NCBI GenBank assembly: GCA_029884455.1
Contig: JAOUHU010000006.1
Coordinates: 1-64,000, forward strand
Source of the DNA: Gammaproteobacteria bacterium
GTDB taxonomy: Bacteria; Pseudomonadota; Gammaproteobacteria; Steroidobacterales; Woeseiaceae
DNA length: 64,000 nt
Reading direction: 5' to 3'
The position numbers and the translations under genes were made by a program. The notes beneath the pieces are model-generated. The model ran no database searches and was not told the DNA's origin. It saw only the letters and a list, made by a program, of their open reading frames with translations. Shown one piece after another: positions 36,727 through 43,709 of the stretch. Each line of letters opens with the position of its first letter. The stretch's first letter is position 1.

Positions 36727-38100
36727 ATGCACACTAATATTCGATTCGCACCAAAAGTTGGCGCTTTGCTTGCCTGCAGTTTGCTTGCATTTGGTACCGC
36801 GTCTGCGCAGGACTCCGAAAAAGAGGCACAGGAGGCGGCCGAGCGCGCATCAAACGCGCAGCAGACCAAGCAGGCGCAAGCCGTCAGCAAAGCGGTCTAC
36901 GACCAGATCACGAAGGCCCAGGAACTGGTTGATGCCAAGGATTATCCGGGTGCGTTGAGAATGCTCAATAGCCTGTATAACCCGGACAAACTGACCGAGT
37001 ACGAGCAAGCCAACGTTTTGAATTATATCGGTTTCGTCTATTTCAATATGGACGATGTGCCGAACGCGATGCGCACCTACGAGAGGATGGTTGCGATTCC
37101 GTCGCTTGAGCCTCAGTTGTTGAAGCAGACCACCTACACGCTCGCTCAGCTGTACACAATGGAAGAGCAGTATCCAAAGGCCCTCGCCGCACTCGATAAA
37201 TGGTTCGTAATGGAAATAAATCCAGCGCCGGAGGCTTTTATTCTCAAGGCGCAGAACCTGTATCAGCTTGCGCGCTATCAGGACATGATTCAGCCGATCG
37301 AAAACGCAATGCAAGTTGCCGTTGCGCGTGACAAGCCGGTTAAGGAGGACTGGTATGTGTTGCTGAATTTTGCCTATTTCCAGCAGGAAAATTATCGGAA
37401 GGTCAGGGACATTCAAAAGACGCTGTTGGAGTCCTGGCCGAAGAAAAATTACTGGTTCTCGCTGGCGGGCGCGTACACGGAACTTGGTGAGGACCAGAAC
37501 CTGATGAACGCCTATGCCTCGGCGCACATGCAGAATATGCTGGAAAAGGAATCAGAGCTGATCACCATGGCACAACTCTACATGCAGAGAGAAACGCCAT
37601 ATCTGGCCGCGACGCTGATTGAAAAGGAAATGGCGGCTGGTCGGATTGCCAAAGACGGCAAGAACTATCGATTGTTGTCTCAGGCCTGGCAATTGGCACA
37701 GGAGGACGCGAAGGCCATTCCGGCCCTGAAGGAATCGGCACGCTTGACAACCGATGGCGAGCTGGATGTTCGACTCGGCAATGCTTACCTGAACATTGGT
37801 GAATATGACGAATGTGTCACGGCCGTGAACAATGGCATTCGCAAAGGCGGTTTGAAGAGTGCGGACAACGCGCAGATTTCTCTCGGCATGTGTTTGTACA
37901 ACCTGCGCAGGTATCAGGATGCTATTAACGCGTTCCAGGCCGCAGCGAGAACAGAGCGATCCCGCAGGGTTGCCAATCAGTGGATCAGCGTGATTCGTGC
38001 TGACATCGAACGTAATGAACAAATCCGACTGGCCGAAGAGGCGGCTCGCAAGAAACGCGCCGAGATTGATGAACGGCTGCGTCGTAGCGGCCGGGCCTGA
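36727..38100 (+). CDS. TPR-repeat exported protein of the TonB operon
   Basis: A 457-aa protein with a Sec signal (VGALLACSLLAFGTASAQ) and multiple tetratricopeptide-like helical repeats through most of its length (for example YPGALRMLNSLYNP, VLNYIGFVYFNMDDVPNAMRTYERM, LSLGMCLYNLRRYQDAINAFQAA-type units). It closes with a charged coiled tail. TPR proteins close TonB2 operons in Vibrio and relatives and are thought to assist the complex in the periplasm. Last gene before a strong hairpin. Confidence 0.82.
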   Translation: MHTNIRFAPKVGALLACSLLAFGTASAQDSEKEAQEAAERASNAQQTKQAQAVSKAVYDQITKAQELVDAKDYPGALRMLNSLYNPDKLTEYEQANVLNYIGFVYFNMDDVPNAMRTYERMVAIPSLEPQLLKQTTYTLAQLYTMEEQYPKALAALDKWFVMEINPAPEAFILKAQNLYQLARYQDMIQPIENAMQVAVARDKPVKEDWYVLLNFAYFQQENYRKVRDIQKTLLESWPKKNYWFSLAGAYTELGEDQNLMNAYASAHMQNMLEKESELITMAQLYMQRETPYLAATLIEKEMAAGRIAKDGKNYRLLSQAWQLAQEDAKAIPALKESARLTTDGELDVRLGNAYLNIGEYDECVTAVNNGIRKGGLKSADNAQISLGMCLYNLRRYQDAINAFQAAARTERSRRVANQWISVIRADIERNEQIRLAEEAARKKRAEIDERLRRSGRA

Positions 38101-38136
38101 CCGGCCAAAAAGCTTAGAGCTAAGCCAACGATTGAT

Positions 38137-38166
38137 AGGGCGTTGACGGGCTACCGTCAACGCCCT
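38137..38166 (+). terminator. Strong hairpin after the TonB operon
   Basis: A perfect 13-bp stem AGGGCGTTGACGG/CCGTCAACGCCCT closes on a GCTA tetraloop, 36 nt after the TPR gene stop. The downstream sequence is only moderately T-rich (TATAG), so it may be a weak or bidirectional terminator or an RNA 3'-end stabiliser. Confidence 0.65.
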
Positions 38167-38202
38167 TATAGTTCGCGCCGTCAAAAATAACGCAGACGCT
38201 TG

Positions 38203-38523
38203 ATGCCAAAAATTACCTACATCACCGTTGATGGAATGCGTCACGAGATAACCGTAGAGAACGGTTACACTGTCATGGAAGGCGCGATTAATAATGATAT
38301 AGACGGAATTGTGGCCGAATGCGGCGGCGCATGCGCCTGCGCGACGTGCCACAGCTATGTGGACGAGGCCTGGCTGGACAAGTTACCACCTATGGACGAT
38401 ATGGAAGACAGCATGCTGGACGCCGCCTATGAGCGCAAAAGCAACAGCCGCCTCACTTGCCAGATAGAGGTTACCGATGAACTCGACGGGCTGGTTATTC
38501 ACGTCGCGGAAAACGAATACTGA
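38203..38523 (+). CDS. 2Fe-2S ferredoxin (adrenodoxin type)
   Basis: A 106-aa electron carrier. The 2Fe-2S ligands follow the Cys-x5-Cys-x2-Cys pattern in ECGGACACATCH (about residues 44-55), with the fourth Cys in RLTCQIEV. The N-terminal ITYITVDGMRHEITVENGYTVMEGA is the ubiquitin-like fold of the family. ATG 38203 is used rather than an overlapping TTG at 38200. Partner redox enzymes are not adjacent; it may serve Fe-S assembly or a monooxygenase. Confidence 0.9.
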   Translation: MPKITYITVDGMRHEITVENGYTVMEGAINNDIDGIVAECGGACACATCHSYVDEAWLDKLPPMDDMEDSMLDAAYERKSNSRLTCQIEVTDELDGLVIHVAENEY

Positions 38524-38547
38524 CGGGGTTTCCCGAGGAGCGTAGAA

Positions 38548-39030
38548 ATGGCGATCGCGGTAGGTAAAAAAATGCCGGCTGGAAGCTTCAGCGTGATGGG
38601 CGAGAACGGGCCCGAAACATTGTCAACAGATGCACTTTTTGCGGGCAAGAAAGTAGTACTGGTTTCCGTGCCCGGCGCATTCACTCCAACCTGCTCCAAG
38701 GGCCATCTTCCCGGCTACATCAGTCACGCCGATGAAATGTTGGCCCAGGGGGTCGATACAATCGCCTGCATGGCCGTAAATGACGTATTTGTCATGCATG
38801 CCTGGGGCAAGGATCGTGGTGTCGGCGACAAGGTGCTCATGCTGGCTGATGGTAATGGCGACTACACACGTGCCCTTGGCCTGGAACTCGATGCCACTGG
38901 ATATGGCATGGGCCAGCGCGGCCAGCGCTTCGCCATAGTCGTTGACGACGGTGTTGCCACGCATGTCGCTGTCGAAGCGGCAGGCGAATTCAAGGTGAGC
39001 AAAGCTGAGGCTATTTTAGCGCAGCTGTAA
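38548..39030 (+). CDS. Peroxiredoxin (Prx5 type)
   Basis: A 160-aa thiol peroxidase of the Prx5/AhpC-TSA family. The peroxidatic Cys is in PGAFTPTCSKGHLPGY (about residue 50), and the conserved VNDVFVMHAWGK and GLELDATGYGMGQRGQRFAIVVDDG follow. No fused glutaredoxin domain is present. The ATG follows the ferredoxin stop by 24 nt. The gene converges with etfA and their coding ends overlap by 20 bp. Confidence 0.9.
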   Translation: MAIAVGKKMPAGSFSVMGENGPETLSTDALFAGKKVVLVSVPGAFTPTCSKGHLPGYISHADEMLAQGVDTIACMAVNDVFVMHAWGKDRGVGDKVLMLADGNGDYTRALGLELDATGYGMGQRGQRFAIVVDDGVATHVAVEAAGEFKVSKAEAILAQL

Positions 39031-39952
39031 GTTCGGGAACGATACTGAAAAGGTCGCCGACCAGACCAATGTCAGCGACTTCAAATATTGGCGCCTCCGC
39101 ATCCTTGTTAATGGCAACGATGGTCCCCGCATCCTTGATCCCGGTCAGGTGCTGAATGGCACCCGAAATACCGATCGCAAGATACAGTTCCGGGGCAATG
39201 ATTTTGCCGGTTTGGCCGACCTGCATCTCGTTCGGCACATAACCGGCGTCGACTGCCGCTCTCGATGCGCCGACCCCGGCGCCGAGTTTGTCTGCCAGTT
39301 CGAAAATTATTTTGAAATTTTCGGAGCTCGCAAGGGCACGGCCCCCCGAAACGACTTTTGTCGCTGTTTGCAGATCGGGGCGGTCGGAAGAACCCGACTT
39401 CAAATCAATGTAGCGTGTGTGCGCAGGAATCTCGGCGGAACAGCTGACACTTTCAATCGCGGCCTGACTGTTGCTCGCAACCGGCTGGTAGGAAGCCATG
39501 CGAACGGTTGCCACGACTGGTTGATCCGAAGGTGCTTTCACGGTGAGTACCACGTTGCCGGCATAAATCGGCCGCTTGAACGTGTGTGAATCCAGGATAG
39601 CCATGATGTCGCTGATCTGATTGACACCTAGCAGAGCGGCGACCCGCGGCATGAGGTCCCTGCCGAAAGTGGTGGACGGCCCGAATACGTGGCTGTAACC
39701 GGCGGCCAGCGCAACGACCTGCGGGGCCAAAGTTGCCGCAAGTGCATTGGCATTGGCTGTGTTTTCTACCGTCAGCACCCGACTCACCGCATCCAGTTTG
39801 GCGGCTTCCGCGGCTACCAGGCCGGCGGATTCGGCCATAACCAGGATATCGATGCTTGCAGCACTTACGCCAGTGGCACAGGCGACGGTCTTGGCGGTAC
39901 TTTGATTGAGCGACCGGCCATCGTGTTCGGCGATGATCAGGATCTTTGACAT
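39011..39952 (-). CDS. etfA: Electron transfer flavoprotein alpha subunit
   Basis: A 313-aa FAD-binding ETF subunit that passes electrons from acyl-CoA and other dehydrogenases to ETF-quinone oxidoreductase. The C-terminal FAD domain shows VVSGGRALAS, GASRAAVDAGYVPNEMQVGQTGKIIAPELYLAIGISGAIQH (seen in pieces) and a VAINKD segment. It is directly downstream of etfB with one-base overlap. Its 3' end overlaps the convergent peroxiredoxin gene. Confidence 0.95.
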   Translation of the reverse strand: MSKILIIAEHDGRSLNQSTAKTVACATGVSAASIDILVMAESAGLVAAEAAKLDAVSRVLTVENTANANALAATLAPQVVALAAGYSHVFGPSTTFGRDLMPRVAALLGVNQISDIMAILDSHTFKRPIYAGNVVLTVKAPSDQPVVATVRMASYQPVASNSQAAIESVSCSAEIPAHTRYIDLKSGSSDRPDLQTATKVVSGGRALASSENFKIIFELADKLGAGVGASRAAVDAGYVPNEMQVGQTGKIIAPELYLAIGISGAIQHLTGIKDAGTIVAINKDAEAPIFEVADIGLVGDLFSIVPELTAALK

Positions 39953-40701
39953 CAGAGTAACCCCTTGTCTTTGAGTGCTGCGATCAAGCCAGCAACATCC
40001 TCAACCATTACACCTTTCTGGCGCTCCGCAGGCGGCTCAAAACGCAGCTCCTCGAGCCGCGGTGCTACGGAAACGCCAAGATCCTGCAAAGAAATCTCGT
40101 CCAGGGGTTTCTTCTTGGCTTTCATGATGTCCGGGAGTTTGACGTAGCGCGGCTCGTTGAGGCGCAGGTCAACGCTGATAACGGCCGGTAAATCGATCTC
40201 AATGGTTTCCAGGCCGACATCGACCTCGCGCACTACGCGCGCCATGTTGCCATTGAGCTCGAGTTTCGAAGCAAACGTCGCCTGTGGCCGATTCCAAAGC
40301 GCCGCGAGCATCTGTGCCGTCTGGCTGTTGTCGTCATCGATGGCCTGTTTGCCCAGAATGACCAGGCCAGGATTCTCCCGTTTAGCGATCTCAAGCAGCG
40401 CCCGGGCCCGGCCCAGGGCGTCAGTCGGCTGGTCCACCTTTATCAAAATGGCGCGATCAGCACCCATAGCAAGTCCGGTGCGCAATTGCTGCTGTGCGTC
40501 AGCCGGACCTATCGACACAACAATTACCTCGTTGGCCTCACCGCGTTCCTTGATCCGCAGCGCCTCCTCGAGTGCAATCTCGTCGAACGGATTAATGCTC
40601 ATTTTCACGCCATCCGTTTCCACGCCGGTGCCATCAGCTTTGACCCGTACACGAACGTTGTAATCAACGACCCGTTTCAGGCCGACCAGTATCTTGTCCA
40701 C
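39952..40701 (-). CDS. etfB: Electron transfer flavoprotein beta subunit
   Basis: The AMP-binding partner of EtfA, 249 aa. The start is GTG 40701, giving the family N-terminus (KILVGLKRVVDYNVRVRVK) with GGGGA eight nt upstream; the longer frame to 40749 adds 16 unrelated residues. Other motifs: INPFDEIALEEALRIKE, LGKQAIDDDNSQTAQMLA and the signature VREVDVGLETIEIDLPAVISVDL (seen in pieces). Confidence 0.95.
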   Translation of the reverse strand: MDKILVGLKRVVDYNVRVRVKADGTGVETDGVKMSINPFDEIALEEALRIKERGEANEVIVVSIGPADAQQQLRTGLAMGADRAILIKVDQPTDALGRARALLEIAKRENPGLVILGKQAIDDDNSQTAQMLAALWNRPQATFASKLELNGNMARVVREVDVGLETIEIDLPAVISVDLRLNEPRYVKLPDIMKAKKKPLDEISLQDLGVSVAPRLEELRFEPPAERQKGVMVEDVAGLIAALKDKGLL

Positions 40702-40757
40702 GAATGGAATCCCCACTTGCTGATTTGTTGGGTGGGCGCGTGAGCCCACGGCCAGCT

Positions 40758-40786
40758 ATTGTCCATGACGTTTTGAGCGTGTACAA
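40758..40786 (-). promoter_or_regulatory. Candidate etfBA promoter
   Basis: On the minus strand, TTGTAC (40781-40786), 17 bp, GACAAT (40758-40763) lie about 57 nt upstream of the etfB GTG. A small GTGGGC/GCCCAC hairpin falls in the short leader. Moderate hexamer match. Confidence 0.4.
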
Positions 40787-40818
40787 GGCTTGGTGTCGCT
40801 TCTGGTAACGGGGTAGCC

Positions 40819-41670
40819 GTGCCTGACCAAAACAGTTTGATTTCAGTTGCAGAGCTTGCCCGATGCATCGATGAGGACAAGTTGCGGATCATAGATTGTC
40901 GTTTTGATCTGCTTGCACCGAGCGCGGGTAGACGGGCCTATCTTGAGGCCCACATCCCGGGGGCGGTGTATGCCGACCTGGATCACGACCTGTCCGCACC
41001 CGTCGGTATGACAACCGGGCGGCATCCGCTGCCTGACATCGAATGCATTGCCGCAGCCTTTGGACGCATGGGAATTGATGATGCGACCACTGTGGTTGTC
41101 TATGACGAGCGCAGCGGGGCCGTGGCAGCCCGCGCGTGGTGGATGCTGCGTTGGCTCGGGCACAGCAGGGTTGCGGTGCTGGACGGTGGACTTGCCGCCT
41201 GGCAGGAAGCCGGCTTTGCACTTCAGGCAGGTGTGGTGGCGGTACCGAATCGAGAGTTCATTGCACGGGCGCAACACGACTGGATCATAAGCACCGACAG
41301 TATTGCGGCCGGCCTTGGGCGGGGTCTGAGGCTGCTCGATGCCCGGGCCAGCAGGCGCTTCGAGGGCCTGGCCGAGCCTATCGATGCGGTTGCAGGGCAT
41401 ATTCCGGGAGCTATCAATCTGCCGTTTGAACGCTGCCTGGAAGCTGACGGGCGTTTTCGTCGCCCTGGCGCACTGCGCGAAATCCTCGCAAGTGTACTTG
41501 GCGGCCCTGGGGAGACGAACTTGGCGGTCATGTGCGGCTCAGGTGTCACCGCTTGCCATCTGATCCTGGCATCCAAACTGGCCGGTTTGCCTGAACCAAG
41601 GCTCTATGCCGGGTCGTGGAGTGAGTGGATACGCGACCCGGGCCGCCCGGTGGCGACCGGGCCCGCCTGA
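40819..41670 (+). CDS. Rhodanese-type sulfurtransferase (3-mercaptopyruvate type)
   Basis: A 283-aa two-domain rhodanese. The N-terminal inactive repeat has RRAYLEAHIPGAVYADLDHDLS, and the C-terminal repeat carries the active-site loop CGSGVTA (Cys near residue 240), the form typical of 3-mercaptopyruvate sulfurtransferases rather than thiosulfate enzymes. The start is GTG 40819, with a GGGG-containing ribosome site. Divergent from etfBA. Role in sulfur trafficking is inferred from the family. Confidence 0.88.
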   Translation: MPDQNSLISVAELARCIDEDKLRIIDCRFDLLAPSAGRRAYLEAHIPGAVYADLDHDLSAPVGMTTGRHPLPDIECIAAAFGRMGIDDATTVVVYDERSGAVAARAWWMLRWLGHSRVAVLDGGLAAWQEAGFALQAGVVAVPNREFIARAQHDWIISTDSIAAGLGRGLRLLDARASRRFEGLAEPIDAVAGHIPGAINLPFERCLEADGRFRRPGALREILASVLGGPGETNLAVMCGSGVTACHLILASKLAGLPEPRLYAGSWSEWIRDPGRPVATGPA

Positions 41671-41716
41671 GAGCCCGGATGCGCGTTCCGGGGTTCGCGG
41701 AAGCGGCATGAACTTA

Positions 41717-41798
41717 ATCCAATTTCTGGCAGTCAAAAGCAAATAGTGAGAGCATCTGTGAGGGCTGTGGACAGATGCCCTAAGGTCGAAAATTGGAT
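41717..41798. repeat. Nested inverted repeats upstream of a lipoprotein gene
   Basis: An outer 9-bp stem ATCCAATTT (41717-41725) / AAATTGGAT (41790-41798) encloses an inner 8-bp stem GCATCTGT (41752-41759) / ACAGATGC (41771-41778). The element ends about 11 nt before the next start codon; no T run follows. A TATAAAT box lies between it and the ATG. Confidence 0.55.
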
Positions 41799-41809
41799 CA
41801 GTATAAATC

Positions 41810-42289
41810 ATGATAAAACAAAGCGTTATATGTTTTTCTTTATGTTTTTTAGTAGCTTGTGCGGCTAGTGATTCCAGCCCCGATCCGGCCGATTCCGTGG
41901 TATCAAATGCAGGCTCGGATTGCATCTCGGAAAGCTCTATCCGAGACTACACCGTACTGGATGAATCCAACCTGATCGTGCGCGAGTCGCGTAGCCGGGC
42001 ATATCATGTCGAGCTGACGCGACCTGCTTATGGGCTCAGGTCGAGCTGGCAGCTCGGGTTTCGAAGTTCAGCAGGTCGGATTTGTGGCGGCACCAGCGAC
42101 ATTATCGTTGTGGATGGAAGCCTTGGCGGCTCGAGTTTCGATCGAACGATACGCATCCGTTCGATTCGGCGTCTGTCGCCGGAAGATGAAGAGGATTTAC
42201 TAATCCGGTTTGGCAAGAAGGAACCGGAAATTGAACAACCGCGGCAACCCGAAGCGATTGAGGGAGCCGAGGTAGAAGAGCTGGACTAG
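41810..42289 (+). CDS. Small lipoprotein, DUF6491-like
   Basis: A 159-aa predicted lipoprotein: signal MIKQSVICFSLCFLVAC with lipobox LVAC (Cys17). The mature part has an early Cys (SDCISESSIRDYTVLDESNLIVRE, seen in pieces), another Cys in GRICGG, and an acidic Glu/Pro-rich tail. The IRDYxVLD pattern resembles the DUF6491 family of proteobacterial lipoproteins, of unknown function. Local composition (AT-rich start) differs a little from the neighbours. A terminator follows. Confidence 0.65.
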   Translation: MIKQSVICFSLCFLVACAASDSSPDPADSVVSNAGSDCISESSIRDYTVLDESNLIVRESRSRAYHVELTRPAYGLRSSWQLGFRSSAGRICGGTSDIIVVDGSLGGSSFDRTIRIRSIRRLSPEDEEDLLIRFGKKEPEIEQPRQPEAIEGAEVEELD

Positions 42290-42350
42290 GTCGCGATCGG
42301 TTCCCGAAAGTACGACCCAGTCACGCAATCCGCAATCTCCGTGCGGACCC

Positions 42351-42387
42351 ACCCGGCCAATCGAAGGGTTGGCCGGGTTTTATTTTT
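42351..42387 (+). terminator. Intrinsic terminator after the lipoprotein gene
   Basis: A perfect 10-bp stem ACCCGGCCAA/TTGGCCGGGT with an 8-nt loop is followed by TTTATTTTT. It separates the lipoprotein gene from the aminotransferase gene. Confidence 0.9.
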
Positions 42388-42491
42388 GCACCCACGAATG
42401 CCGTTTGTGCCTGAGATTTTGTTTCTTTGCTTGCGATGCGCTTGCAGCGCCGTGACAATCGGGCCTCCCAAGATCAGCTGTTGTCGAAACG

Positions 42492-43706
42492 ATGCCAAGA
42501 CCGATTCAGTCCAGTGCGACCCTGCGTGGTGTGAAATATGAGATTCGGGGCCAACTCGCGCATAGGGCTCACGAGCTGGAAAAGCGTGGTTACGAAATTA
42601 TCTCACTGAATATCGGCAACCCCGGGCTGTTCGGATTTCGGACGCCTGAGACCATGCGTCTTGCCATGATTGAGAATCTCGGTCATGCCGAACCATACTG
42701 TCACCAAAAGGGAATTTTTCCTGCGCGTGAGGCGATCGTTATGCAGCAGCAGGAACGCGGCATTCGTGGCATCAGCGTAGAGGATGTATTCATCGGTAAC
42801 GGCGTCAGTGAACTGATTGATCTGTCGCTACGAGCCTTGTTGAATCGGGGTGATGAAGTTCTTGTGCCCAGCCCGGACTATCCCTTGTGGTCGGCCGCGG
42901 TAGCGCTGAATGGCGGAGTGGTTCGCTACTACGACTGCGCAGTGGAGCGAGATTTTCAGCCCTCCGCGGCAGAAATTGAAGCCAGCATCGGCCCCAGGAC
43001 AAAGGCCATCGTCATCATCAACCCGAATAATCCCAGCGGTGCAGTTTATGACGAGGCAACGCTGCGCGAGATCACTCAGGTTGCCGAAAAGAATAGCATC
43101 GTAGTTCTCGCGGACGAAATCTACGACCAGATGGTCTATGACGATGCGAAGTTCGTGCCGCTCGCGACGTTGGTCGAGAATACTGTTTGTTTGACTTTTT
43201 CCGGACTGTCGAAGATTTACCGAGCATGCGGCTATCGCGTTGGTTGGTGCGTTTTTAGCGGCCAGCTGGAACGCGCCGCAGACTTCATGCATGGCATGGA
43301 ATTGCTGGCTTCGCTGCGTTTGTGCAGCAACGTTCCGGGCCAGTGGGCGGTGCAAACGGCCTTAGGCGGGTACCAAAGTATCCAGCCACTGGTGCAGCCA
43401 GGTGGCCGGTTGTACCAGTCGCGGCAGACAGTCATCGAGCGCGTGGTCGATAGCCCCTATCTGTCGTTGCACGCGCCGATGGGTGCGATGTATGCCTTCA
43501 TCCGCATCGATGAGCGGTGTTCGCGGCAGCTGGACGATCGCGCTTTTGCGCTGCGATTGCTGGAGGAACAGCATGTGCTGGTCGCACCGGGCAGCAGCTT
43601 TAATACGCCATATACGGATCATTTCCGAATTACGACTTTGCCGGACCCGCAGACCTTGCACGTGGTCTTTGACCGCATGAACCTGATTCTTGAGAAAGCA
43701 GCGTAA
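42492..43706 (+). CDS. alaA: Alanine-synthesising aminotransferase (AlaA type)
   Basis: A 404-aa class I/II PLP aminotransferase that closely resembles E. coli AlaA in length and motifs: LNIGNPGLFGFRTPE, GNGVSELIDLSLRALLN, VPSPDYPLWSAAV, IINPNNPSGAVY, ADEIYDQMVYDDA, the PLP lysine in FSGLSKIYRACGYRVGW and TALGGYQSI. Expected reaction: glutamate plus pyruvate to alanine. The start is ATG 42492. It is followed 3 nt later by the nuclease gene. Confidence 0.88.
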   Translation: MPRPIQSSATLRGVKYEIRGQLAHRAHELEKRGYEIISLNIGNPGLFGFRTPETMRLAMIENLGHAEPYCHQKGIFPAREAIVMQQQERGIRGISVEDVFIGNGVSELIDLSLRALLNRGDEVLVPSPDYPLWSAAVALNGGVVRYYDCAVERDFQPSAAEIEASIGPRTKAIVIINPNNPSGAVYDEATLREITQVAEKNSIVVLADEIYDQMVYDDAKFVPLATLVENTVCLTFSGLSKIYRACGYRVGWCVFSGQLERAADFMHGMELLASLRLCSNVPGQWAVQTALGGYQSIQPLVQPGGRLYQSRQTVIERVVDSPYLSLHAPMGAMYAFIRIDERCSRQLDDRAFALRLLEEQHVLVAPGSSFNTPYTDHFRITTLPDPQTLHVVFDRMNLILEKAA

Positions 43707-43709
43707 GGT

